The notes under the pieces: generated by a model
The model's input: the letters and a program-made list of their open reading frames with translations, nothing else
Database searches by the model: none
What the model was told of the DNA's origin: nothing
DNA from: Anaerolineales bacterium
Lineage (GTDB): Bacteria; Chloroflexota; Anaerolineae; Anaerolineales; Villigracilaceae
DNA: 16,225 bases
Assembly (NCBI GenBank): GCA_025938055.1
Contig: JAICQC010000050.1
Location: forward strand, 1-16,225
Direction: 5' to 3'
Shown: positions 1 to 6,714 of the stretch, in pieces
Layout of the letters: the number at the start of each line of letters is the position of its first letter
How positions within the stretch are numbered: the stretch's first letter is position 1
Program-made: the position numbers and the translations under genes

Positions 1-1070
1 GCTGCGAGATCCACTGTTTCGATGCGGATGATGTGTTCCTGCAGTTTGACCCGGTCGGTCAGATGTTGTCCAACAGCCGGGTAGAGCAGGATGCCCACAG
101 CGGCAGCATGCATCTCAGACAAATGCTCCTGTGATTTGAGATAGGCGTACAACTGGTACAGGTGGGATGAATCGTAGATTGGCTTGTCCCATTGGTTCTC
201 CACGAGGCTGCGAGCCGTGAACTTGGTATCGAGAACGATCATTCGCCCTGAACGCTGCGCTGTCTCCTGTAAGACAATATCCGGCACCATAAGCGGCAGG
301 CGCTCGTTGGCTTCTGCAGCGTGCCACTCCAGCCGCTTCTGTGCGTTGACCTCCCAGCCCTTCAGATGCAGCCGGTAAAAGTTGGCGACAAAGCGCTCAT
401 AGATGTTGTAAAGCACCAGCAATTCGCGGTCGATCAAGGGGACGATTGCCGTGGCGTGCCCTTCCGAGTCACCTGGCATCTGGCGCTGGACGATCAGGTC
501 GCAGATCGCAAGCATCAGGCGATAGTCGTGGTCGTTGCCGCTGCGGGAATACATCTGGCGGCGGATCAGGTCCGGGGTGAGCTCGATGAAGTCGATACCG
601 TCCATGTCGCGCAGTAAACGCCTAAGTTTTTGCTGAACCTCTTTCCCGGTGGCGGGCTCGGGTCCGAACTGACCGACTTTCACCAGCCTCGCCAGCGTGC
701 TGCGGATGATCTGGTTCTTCAAGGAATTGGCGTGGTATCCCTGGAACTCGCAGACCAACTGCCCGCGGTCGAGCGTGCGCTGTTTGAGGCTCTCGGGGAA
801 GTCAATGCGCCCGCGGATGCCGCGCAGTGCGCGTGCTTCGTCCACGTAGTCGTGTCCGAGCCCGATGCGCAGGCGTTGTTGCATCAGCCGGATCAGCACG
901 GACGCCAGCAGTGTATCCAGCGTGGGCGCGCTCTCCACCGGGGCATCTCGCAGCGCCCAACTGCGCAGCTCGTTGAGCGGCACTTCGTTCCAGGCGTAGA
1001 GCAGCATGTGCCACAGGTTGCGGATGGGAATGCCGTATTCGGTGGAGGAGGAGGGTTGGGGATTAGTCAT
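1..1070 (-). CDS. mcrC: McrC-family restriction nuclease subunit (3' end beyond window)
   Basis: I translated this by hand from ATG at 1070 leftwards; 356 codons are open to the window edge, so the C-terminus is missing. The N-terminus contains YGIPIRNLWHMLLYAWNE, the typical opening of McrC proteins. Further in, LMVPDIVL (Asp264) is followed by IVLDTKF (Asp281, Lys283). This is the D-x(n)-D-x-K core of the PD-(D/E)xK nuclease that cuts DNA in McrBC systems. In known systems McrC has no target recognition of its own; it binds the McrB ring, stimulates its NTPase and cleaves modified DNA. The gene lies directly after mcrB in the same orientation with a 163-nt gap. No good Shine-Dalgarno precedes the ATG, and the frame is open further upstream, but the family N-terminus begins soon after this ATG. 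The function is an inference from motifs and gene pairing. Confidence 0.9.
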   Translation of the reverse strand, partial: MTNPQPSSSTEYGIPIRNLWHMLLYAWNEVPLNELRSWALRDAPVESAPTLDTLLASVLIRLMQQRLRIGLGHDYVDEARALRGIRGRIDFPESLKQRTLDRGQLVCEFQGYHANSLKNQIIRSTLARLVKVGQFGPEPATGKEVQQKLRRLLRDMDGIDFIELTPDLIRRQMYSRSGNDHDYRLMLAICDLIVQRQMPGDSEGHATAIVPLIDRELLVLYNIYERFVANFYRLHLKGWEVNAQKRLEWHAAEANERLPLMVPDIVLQETAQRSGRMIVLDTKFTARSLVENQWDKPIYDSSHLYQLYAYLKSQEHLSEMHAAAVGILLYPAVGQHLTDRVKLQEHIIRIETVDLA

Positions 1071-1233
1071 AATCAGAAAGGAAACTTCGCGCTGAGTGCT
1101 TCGCAATCGAAGCGTGATGGCGATAAAACAATCTCGAATGTAAAGCTCTTCTGAAACCCGCGCTTCGACCGCGCTCCTCAAAGAGCATTCGTCGCTCCGC
1201 TACCCAAAGGGCACGATGTCAGCGCGAGAATTA
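1071..1233. other. Intergenic gap between mcrB and mcrC
   Basis: This is an unusually long gap for an mcrB-mcrC pair, whose genes are often adjacent or overlapping. I see no gene in it. On the minus strand there is a small hairpin, GCTTCG-ATTG-CGAAGC, at about 1100-1115. There are also CG-rich near-palindromes around 1159-1175. It could be a decayed intergenic repeat. No clear promoter or terminator with a T-run was found. Confidence 0.4.
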
Positions 1234-3366
1234 TCAAGCCAACAACCTCTTCTCTGCATCTGCCACACGCTTGGGGTTGTCGAACCAGTATTCCTTTAAA
1301 AGAGGAATGATCTCGGTGCGTACGACCCGCACAAACCAGTCCCTGTCCAGCCCGGCGAAGTTATCGCCTTTGGGCAAAAAGAAACTGTGACCGATCTCGT
1401 AGTTCTCACCAAGCAGCGGGTCTTCGCGGATCTCCTGGTTGAGCCGCGTCATGCGTTCCACAATCAAGCTCACCAGTTCGGCGTCCATGCCGCGCTCGAG
1501 CAGCCAGCGCCGGAAGAGCTCGCTCTCGTACTGCGGCTTGAGCGTGATGAACACAAAGCGGCGGCGCATGGCGTAATCCACCATCGCCAGCGAACGGTCT
1601 GCCACGTTCATCAAGCCGATCAAGTAGAGGTTCGGCGGGACGAAGAAGTGTGGCTCATCCTCGGTGCGGTAGGCGAGCGGGAGCGCGAACTCGGGTCCGC
1701 GTTTGTCCGGCTCGATCAGCATTAACAGCTCGCCAAAGACCTGGCTGATATTGCCGCGGTTGATCTCATCGATGATGAATACGTATTCGTTGTCGGGGTC
1801 CCGGATGGCTTTCTGGCAGAACTCAAAGAAGATGCCGTTCTTCAGGATAAAGCTGCCCGCCTTGCCCGGCACCGGACGGTAGCCGCGCACAAAGTCGTCG
1901 TACGAATAGGACTGGTGGAACTGCACCATTTCGAGGCGGTCGTTATCTACCTCGTTCATAAGCGCATAGCCGAGCTTGCGCGAGATGAAGGTCTTGCCCA
2001 CGCCGGGTGGTCCCTGCAGGATCATCGCCTTCTTGGCGTGCAGCCGCTCCAGGATATGATCCAGTTCCTCTTCGCTGAGGAACACCCCCGAAGCCTTCAG
2101 GTCTTCGATGCTATAGGGCGGCTTTGCGACTTCGATAAACTCCGAAAGGATCTGGTCCGTCTCGCTGGCGTTCAGCAGATGGTTGAGGAACCAGTCGTAA
2201 TCCTGTTCCCGGTCGTACCAGACGAAGTCCCTGAGCTTTTCGGCATACTCCTTCATCCGGTAGTTATCGTCGGTGCGCAGGCGCCAGATGGTATTACGGT
2301 TTGTATAGAAATACCAGGTTTTCTCCTTGAAGCCCGGGTCCCATTCCACTTCGACGATCCTGCCATCATTGCGGTTGGCGACCACGGTTCCGATCGCCTT
2401 GACCGTCATGCGCGAGACGGTCTTGTTGCGCGCGTCGAATGGCAGCCCCGTACGCTGGGTGGAAGCGGACTTGATGGCGATGCGGTCGTTGACGCGCATG
2501 GACATGACATCGTTGATATAGCGGTTCTTATACCCGTTCTCCCAAATGCCTTCCTCCAGAAAGCGCTCGGTCTGGTCGGCGGGGTCACGGTCATCCCAGT
2601 AAGCGCCGACCAGCCAGTAACTGATGCCGCCCCAGGCGCGGTACTGCGCCTCCTTCGACTCGGCGATCATCCGGGCACGCTCGTTCTCTGCGCCCCAGGC
2701 TGCCAGGGAGATCTCGGGGAAAGGTTTTTCTTCCTCGTGAATCAGACGCACCATTTCGGCATAGAACTTGGCAGTGAGACCGCCGGTGGGTAATCGTATC
2801 CCCAGATATTCCCGGTTGCTCTGATCGAGGCTCAGGAAGGTGTCCGGGCGCACCCAGAACAAGCCCATTGTCAGGTTGACGTTGGTCTGCTTGACCTGCA
2901 GCGCCTCGTCGAACGCTTCCAGGAATTCCTTGTCCTCCAGGGGATTATCTACGAGCGACCGCTGAAACACCCGCCACAGGCGTGCAATGTCTCGTGCATC
3001 TCGCGCCGTCTGGTTCGGGAAGAACCAGGAACGCATATTGTTCAGGATGGGCACGCCGTTGAAGTCCTCCGGCAGGTCCTTTTGCAAGCCGAAGTGCTGT
3101 TTGATCTGGGTGAGGATACCCAGGCGCTGGTCGTAGCCGATGCGCCGGTTGAATACGCCGAAGAATGTAAATGGGTCGATCTCCCGCAACAGGAACCTGG
3201 CTCCATCGGCATCCTTGTCCTGCAGAGGCGTCACCACATAGCCATCGGCGCGCAGCTCTTCTAAAAACGAGATCAGTTCCTCCTGCCGGTTTTCCCACGC
3301 TGCAAGTTCCTTTGCCAGCTCCTGATAGATCGGTTTCCACGTAAATTGGTTAATTAACGTAGCCAT
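1234..3366 (-). CDS. mcrB: McrB-family AAA+ NTPase of a modification-dependent restriction system, EVE-like reader domain
   Basis: This is a 710-aa protein. Residues 1-240 are a helical N-terminal region seen in McrB-like proteins. Residues about 248-362 (YWLVGAYWDD to NTIWRLR) look like an EVE/PUA-fold domain, a family known to bind modified bases. The AAA+ motor follows, with Walker A GPPGVGKT (452-459), Walker B VFIIDEINR (529-537) and the McrB-type sensor MNVADRS (586-592) with RRRF after it. In McrBC systems this subunit recognises modified DNA, forms a ring, translocates using NTP (GTP in E. coli McrB) and recruits McrC. I chose ATG 3366 because GGAAGG lies 10 nt upstream. A TTG start at 3399 would fall inside the probable -10 box. 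The modified base recognised cannot be read from the sequence. Confidence 0.93.
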   Translation of the reverse strand: MATLINQFTWKPIYQELAKELAAWENRQEELISFLEELRADGYVVTPLQDKDADGARFLLREIDPFTFFGVFNRRIGYDQRLGILTQIKQHFGLQKDLPEDFNGVPILNNMRSWFFPNQTARDARDIARLWRVFQRSLVDNPLEDKEFLEAFDEALQVKQTNVNLTMGLFWVRPDTFLSLDQSNREYLGIRLPTGGLTAKFYAEMVRLIHEEEKPFPEISLAAWGAENERARMIAESKEAQYRAWGGISYWLVGAYWDDRDPADQTERFLEEGIWENGYKNRYINDVMSMRVNDRIAIKSASTQRTGLPFDARNKTVSRMTVKAIGTVVANRNDGRIVEVEWDPGFKEKTWYFYTNRNTIWRLRTDDNYRMKEYAEKLRDFVWYDREQDYDWFLNHLLNASETDQILSEFIEVAKPPYSIEDLKASGVFLSEEELDHILERLHAKKAMILQGPPGVGKTFISRKLGYALMNEVDNDRLEMVQFHQSYSYDDFVRGYRPVPGKAGSFILKNGIFFEFCQKAIRDPDNEYVFIIDEINRGNISQVFGELLMLIEPDKRGPEFALPLAYRTEDEPHFFVPPNLYLIGLMNVADRSLAMVDYAMRRRFVFITLKPQYESELFRRWLLERGMDAELVSLIVERMTRLNQEIREDPLLGENYEIGHSFFLPKGDNFAGLDRDWFVRVVRTEIIPLLKEYWFDNPKRVADAEKRLLA

Positions 3367-3398
3367 TAAACTGTTTCCTTCCAAGAGGTCGTAAAACA

Positions 3399-3427
3399 AG
3401 GATACAAGAAATCATGTAATTGGGCAA
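3399..3427 (-). promoter_or_regulatory. Probable sigma70-type promoter of mcrBC
   Basis: On the minus strand TTGCCC (3422-3427) and TATCCT (3399-3404) are separated by exactly 17 nt. Transcription would start near 3392, leaving a leader of about 25 nt with GGAAGG ahead of ATG 3366. The hexamers match consensus imperfectly, so this rests on spacing and position. Confidence 0.5.
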
Positions 3428-3444
3428 GCCCCAGGCCCCTCTCC

Positions 3445-3513
3445 GACCCTCCCCAAATACGACCTAAGATCCTTGTGGTTTTCCAAACTTTGCTAACGTA
3501 TTTGGGGAGGGTC
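3445..3513. repeat. Perfect 17-bp inverted repeat between divergent promoters
   Basis: The left arm GACCCTCCCCAAATACG (3445-3461) and the right arm CGTATTTGGGGAGGGTC (3497-3513) are exact reverse complements, separated by 35 nt. The right arm ends one base before the -35 box of the plus-strand promoter. The left arm lies 17 nt upstream of the mcrB -35 box. It could be a regulator binding pair, a hairpin, or a small palindromic mobile element. It lacks a T-run, so a terminator role is unlikely. Confidence 0.75.
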
Positions 3514-3514
3514 C

Positions 3515-3543
3515 TTGACTTTCACGCCCCAATTCCGTACAAT
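3515..3543 (+). promoter_or_regulatory. Sigma70-type promoter of the DUF6799 gene
   Basis: TTGACT (3515-3520) and TACAAT (3538-3543) each differ from consensus by one base and have the ideal 17-nt spacing. Predicted transcription start is near 3550, giving a leader of about 80 nt before the gene at 3630. It faces away from the mcrB promoter. Confidence 0.75.
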
Positions 3544-3629
3544 GACCGCACCCATCGCAATCTACAACATCTTCAATAGGGCATCCAACACCAGTCCTTT
3601 TACTCTTTAAACGAAAGGAGGTGAGATGA

Positions 3630-3905
3630 ATGGAAACGCAGGAAGATATGATCACGATGAAAAGCGGCAGAGTCATGCTGATAAGAAACGGTGAGATGAT
3701 GCCGATGGAAGATCAGATGACCATGCCAGACGGCACGCGTGTCTCGATAGATGGGCAAGTGATAATGCCAGACGGTTCGACCCGTATGATGGTGGAAGGC
3801 GAAACCATGAGCATGGAAGGCAAGTCGGTCGAGCCCGAAGACATGACCGACAGGCAATTCAAGGAAAACATGGAAGATGAAGAATTGCGGGACGATATAC
3901 ACTGA
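3630..3905 (+). CDS. Small Met-rich DUF6799-like protein
   Basis: This 91-aa acidic protein has 16 methionines (about 18%). It contains repeated short units of the type GEMMPM, QMTMPDG and QVIMPDGS, followed by GETMSMEGK. The pattern resembles DUF6799, whose function is not established. No signal peptide or membrane segment is visible, so it is probably cytoplasmic. Met-rich M-x-M spacing can bind soft metals such as copper(I) in other proteins, but that is only a guess here; there are no Cys or clustered His residues. The start is well supported: GGAGG (3617-3621) lies 8 nt before ATG 3630. An ATG at 3626 opens only a short frame. It has its own promoter and is closed by a hairpin terminator, so it is likely monocistronic. 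Confidence 0.75.
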   Translation: METQEDMITMKSGRVMLIRNGEMMPMEDQMTMPDGTRVSIDGQVIMPDGSTRMMVEGETMSMEGKSVEPEDMTDRQFKENMEDEELRDDIH

Positions 3906-3929
3906 CTGTGATCCCTGTCCCGTTGGAAT

Positions 3930-3960
3930 CCGCCTGACCTGTAGTTTCAGGCGGTTTTCA
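3930..3960 (+). terminator. Rho-independent terminator after the DUF6799 gene
   Basis: CCGCCTGA (3930-3937) pairs perfectly with TCAGGCGG (3947-3954) around a 9-nt loop, and TTTTCATTT follows. It lies 25 nt after the stop codon. Confidence 0.85.
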
Positions 3961-3983
3961 TTTCTCGTGTTTGGGTTGGCGAG

Positions 3984-4007
3984 GGAGATTCCTCGCTGAG
4001 GACTACA
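3984..4007 (-). repeat. Possible decayed copy of the yqeB-type interspersed repeat
   Basis: The minus strand reads TGTAGTCCTCAGCGAGG then AATCTCC. This resembles the end of the element inside yqeB, TGTCATTCTGAGCGAAGC then AGGGAATCTTCC. The match is approximate and needs an alignment. The stretch also contains the 6-bp hairpin GCGAGG-GAGATT-CCTCGC (3979-3996). Confidence 0.3.
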
Positions 4008-4074
4008 TCTCCAGGAGGGAACTTTACCCCACTCCCATCGTCCTTTCTCTATCAAAACCCGGATTGGAGAGAGA

Positions 4075-4695
4075 ATGAAACGAATGATGTTCCTTTTGTC
4101 CCTGATGGTGATAGTGCTGTCGGCCTGCGGCGCGGCTCCGGCAACTTCCACGCCCGCACCTGTGATGACTGACATGCCCGTCCTGCCCTCAGATACACCG
4201 CCTGCGCCCACAGCAGAGGCGCCCAGCCCCAAGCTCCCGGCGGCTCCCTTCGACGCCCGGACGTATATCAACCATACAGATGGATTTGCGCTGGATTATC
4301 CCGCCGGCTGGTCAGTCAATGAGATGGCAATTGGATCACGCGCAACGCAGGTGCAATTCCTTTCCTCGCCCGAGCTGGCGGAAGCAGCAACCCTGCCCGA
4401 AGGCGCCACACGCCTCAGCGCGACGATCTATCAATGGGACCCGAAGAATGACCTGGCTGCCTACGTTGCCAACCGAAAGACCGCCTGGGAAGCATCTGGC
4501 TTCACGATCGCAGAAGAACAGCAGTTGACCCTCGAACTGGGGTTGCCCGCCGTGCAGCTTACCGTGCAAACACCCGACGCGCCGGTTGTATTCCTATTTG
4601 CTGCGCTTGGTGATCAATATCTCGAATTGAGCGGGGAAGGCGATCTGGAACTGATCCGGGTGATCGCGGGAAGGCTGCGACCTATATCCCCTTAA
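4075..4695 (+). CDS. Predicted lipoprotein with PsbP-like domain
   Basis: This 206-aa protein begins with a lipoprotein signal: positively charged KR, a hydrophobic stretch, then lipobox LSAC with Cys18 as the lipidation site. Residues about 19-60 are a Pro/Thr/Ala-rich linker. The folded part starts at YINHTDGFALDYPAGWSV, an opening typical of PsbP-like or related secreted domains of unknown ligand. The C-terminal half is beta-rich in character and no catalytic residues are apparent. It should be anchored to the outer face of the cytoplasmic membrane. The ATG is preceded by GGAG and a run of purines about 8 nt upstream. It follows the DUF6799 terminator and is convergent with the gene ending at 4812. 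The exact role is unknown. Confidence 0.8.
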   Translation: MKRMMFLLSLMVIVLSACGAAPATSTPAPVMTDMPVLPSDTPPAPTAEAPSPKLPAAPFDARTYINHTDGFALDYPAGWSVNEMAIGSRATQVQFLSSPELAEAATLPEGATRLSATIYQWDPKNDLAAYVANRKTAWEASGFTIAEEQQLTLELGLPAVQLTVQTPDAPVVFLFAALGDQYLELSGEGDLELIRVIAGRLRPISP

Positions 4696-4735
4696 GTAGT
4701 GCGTTGGGTAACAGATGGAATTGCGCTACAAAATC

Positions 4736-4771
4736 ATCGCCACGGATGCTTGCACAAGTGTCCGTGGCGAT
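4736..4771. terminator. Hairpin terminator between convergent genes
   Basis: ATCGCCACGGA (4736-4746) is the exact reverse complement of TCCGTGGCGAT (4761-4771). The 14-nt loop holds a second small palindrome, CTTG-CA-CAAG. On the minus strand GATTTTG follows the stem, which fits termination of the gene ending at 4812. On the plus strand a looser T-rich stretch follows. It probably acts in both directions. Confidence 0.65.
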
Positions 4772-4811
4772 CACTATTACTCCTTTGTGTCCCTTTGCAT
4801 CCTTTATGATT

Positions 4812-5744
4812 TTACATTCCCTGCATGAAGATTTCCCCAAAACTTTCATCCACCTTTTTCAACGTCTGCTCCGAGTTCTGCGGCGCAACCAGGTATTGCT
4901 CGCTAAACCCGTACTGGAAATCGAGCTCTTCATTTAGTGACCTGTATTGGAGGGCATAGCGGCGGGGATGATAGTTGAAGACAACCTTATTCCAGCGCAC
5001 CAGGTTGCGTACCTGCTCTCGGATCTCCGGCTGGAGCGACTCGGGGATGGAGGCAAGCCAACCCGAACCGATCACGTAGAGCCAGGGCAGGTCCAACTGA
5101 TTCTGTTCATGTACGTCCAACAGCTCGACGGAGCCGGTCTCGTACAAGGGAGCAAATCCCTTTTCGATAAAGATATTCTCCGACTGTGAGAAATCTCCAA
5201 TCTCCTCTTCTGATACAAAGAACTTTACCCCGACGCAATAACTCTGGCTCGGCTTTTGCAGGGAGACATCATAATCATGGATGTGCAATACATCTGGCGC
5301 GGCGTTCCTGCGCGGGAAGTACATTTCCATCACTTCGACGTTGTTAACGTGACCGCTGGAGGGGTAAATCGTCTTGACGCGTCCAAAGACGACCGGTGGG
5401 CGCTCATGACCCCGTCCTTTGAGCGGAAGCTGGCAGAAATAATTTTTGGCGATCCACCCTTCTACCGGGGCGGGCACCAACTGGCTGCCAAAATAGCTGT
5501 GTACATCTTCCACTTCGCCCAGCGTGATGCTTGCCAGGTCCCGGTAGCCGCGCGGGTCCGGGCGTTGCGGCGGGTGTTCATCGTGCCCGCCCGGCTTTTG
5601 ATCCTGTTGTGGAGTGGTGGATTGCTTATGGCCCAGCCAGTGCGCCTTGTGCGGCTCTCCGTTCCCGGTCTGGACACGCGAAGCAGTCCTGTGGATGAAA
5701 TCGGGCAGGGGCGTAAAGCGCCGGAAGGCAATCTCAAGAGACAT
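4812..5744 (-). CDS. Unrecognised 310-aa protein
   Basis: I do not recognise this family. The first ~70 residues are rich in His, Gln, Pro and charged residues (GHKQSTTPQQDQKPGGHDEH) and look disordered. Residues about 70-300 look folded, with mixed hydrophobic and charged segments such as LPWLYVIGSGWLAS and VVFNYHPRRYALQYRS. There is no signal peptide, membrane segment, nucleotide-binding loop or cysteine motif. Coding looks genuine: a long open frame with normal amino-acid composition. It is the last gene of the minus-strand cluster, 91 nt after the yqeB-like gene, and is followed by the hairpin at 4736-4771. The ATG at 5744 has only a weak ribosome binding site, so the start is uncertain. 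The variable N-terminus means a later start is possible. Confidence 0.65.
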   Translation of the reverse strand: MSLEIAFRRFTPLPDFIHRTASRVQTGNGEPHKAHWLGHKQSTTPQQDQKPGGHDEHPPQRPDPRGYRDLASITLGEVEDVHSYFGSQLVPAPVEGWIAKNYFCQLPLKGRGHERPPVVFGRVKTIYPSSGHVNNVEVMEMYFPRRNAAPDVLHIHDYDVSLQKPSQSYCVGVKFFVSEEEIGDFSQSENIFIEKGFAPLYETGSVELLDVHEQNQLDLPWLYVIGSGWLASIPESLQPEIREQVRNLVRWNKVVFNYHPRRYALQYRSLNEELDFQYGFSEQYLVAPQNSEQTLKKVDESFGEIFMQGM

Positions 5745-5835
5745 TCCAGCTTAAGGATACAACCATTCAGGCTGGGGTGCAAGCGCGATATGAGTGAAAA
5801 ATAAGGGACTTTACCCCTGGAAGCGTATTACCTGC

Positions 5836-6714
5836 TCACGCCCACAATTGCCCCCGAACCTCCTCTCTCGTCAGGAGCGCCTCGAGCACGCCGCCGCCAA
5901 TCGCCAGTGCCTTATCTGAAACCAGAAAGCATGCGCTGGCGTCATCGCGGGGGTCCACATCGCCGATCTTCAGTCCCGCGCTGACCGGAACGCCGTCGCG
6001 TATCAAGCCACGTAGCACGCCCTTGAGCGGGCTGACCACCGTCATGTCACTCTGGACCGCAGGCGAGGAGTCTCCTGCGCCAGATGGAAGATTCCCTGCT
6101 TCGCTCAGAATGACAGGCTGGAGGATCGCCACCACCTGTCCTGCTTCCACATGGTCCCCGATCTGTGCCTTTGCAGTAACCATTCCATCGATCGGCGCTC
6201 GCAGCACACGGCGCGGGTCGCCTTCGGGTCTGCCGGAGTCCGGCTGGGTTGCACCGTTCCAGTATACGCGGCCGAGTGTATGACTGCGGCGAGTCTCGAT
6301 GGCAGCGTGGCAGTTGACACCGGCGTGAAAGCCGGGTCCCAGCCCGATGTGGAGGGGAACGCCGGTTGGAAGGGGAGAAGGGGGGATCTTGAGCAGGCGC
6401 GCGTCGATTACGACCAAAAAAAGGAGAGAGGAAAGAAGAATTTCTGCATTGGGGTCAACGAGCACAGGGATTTCATCTGTCTCCGGTGCAGACGACAGCT
6501 GTTCCGGTTCCACCCGGCGTGCGGTGATCCCCTCGACGGTGTGCCTGCCCTCATAAACTGCCTCCGCAAACGAGACCGCCCGCCGGACTGCCAGAGGTTG
6601 TGCCAGCTCGGCAATGATCACCCTGATGCCTGCGCGATGCAGGCGGAGCGCCACGCCGGTTGCAAGGTCACCGCCTCCACGCAAAAGGACGAGTGCCCGC
6701 TTATTGCTTTGCAT
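5836..6714 (-). CDS. yqeB: YqeB/EF2563-family molybdenum hydroxylase accessory protein with in-frame repeat insertion
   Basis: This 292-aa protein contains LVLLRGGGDLATGVALRL (about 9-26), a Rossmann-like glycine loop, followed by LVVIDARLLK and GLGPGFHAGVNCHAAIET. These are typical of the YqeB/EF2563 family found with selenium-dependent molybdenum hydroxylases. The C-terminal part has a lipoyl-like RAPIDGMVTA segment. Its job in that pathway is thought to be enzyme maturation, but the biochemistry is not settled. I chose ATG 6714, which overlaps the preceding DUF1361 stop by 14 nt. The 71-residue Ser/Cys/Arg-rich extension from an upstream start is a shadow of DUF1361. Residues about 200-224 come from an interspersed repeat at 6045-6115. 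Without them the length would be about 265 aa, nearer the family norm. The insertion lies in a C-terminal loop and keeps frame, so the protein may still work. Confidence 0.85.
   Translation of the reverse strand: MQSNKRALVLLRGGGDLATGVALRLHRAGIRVIIAELAQPLAVRRAVSFAEAVYEGRHTVEGITARRVEPEQLSSAPETDEIPVLVDPNAEILLSSLLFLVVIDARLLKIPPSPLPTGVPLHIGLGPGFHAGVNCHAAIETRRSHTLGRVYWNGATQPDSGRPEGDPRRVLRAPIDGMVTAKAQIGDHVEAGQVVAILQPVILSEAGNLPSGAGDSSPAVQSDMTVVSPLKGVLRGLIRDGVPVSAGLKIGDVDPRDDASACFLVSDKALAIGGGVLEALLTREEVRGQLWA
6045..6115 (-). repeat. Short interspersed palindromic repeat inside yqeB
   Basis: The ends TGTCACTCTG (6045-6054) and CAGAATGACA (6106-6115) are inverted repeats with 9 of 10 matches. Read on the minus strand it gives TGTCATTCTGAGCGAAGC, a familiar theme of short palindromic repeats in many environmental bacterial genomes. 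Translated in frame it yields VILSEAGNLPSGAGDSS. It interrupts the junction of VVAILQ and VSPLKGVLRG in the accessory protein. Confidence 0.7.

Noticed and set aside
630..1154. 174-aa plus-strand open frame
   Set aside because: It is antisense to mcrC, whose McrC N-terminus and nuclease motifs are clear on the minus strand.
1915..2793. 292-aa plus-strand open frame
   Set aside because: It is the mirror of the mcrB coding strand; the minus strand carries the EVE-like and Walker A regions here.
3445..3513. Inverted repeat as a terminator
   Set aside because: No T-run follows either arm and no gene ends here; it lies between divergent promoters.
3600..4271. 223-aa minus-strand open frame
   Set aside because: It overlaps the DUF6799 gene, its terminator and the lipoprotein start on the other strand, all of which have better signals.
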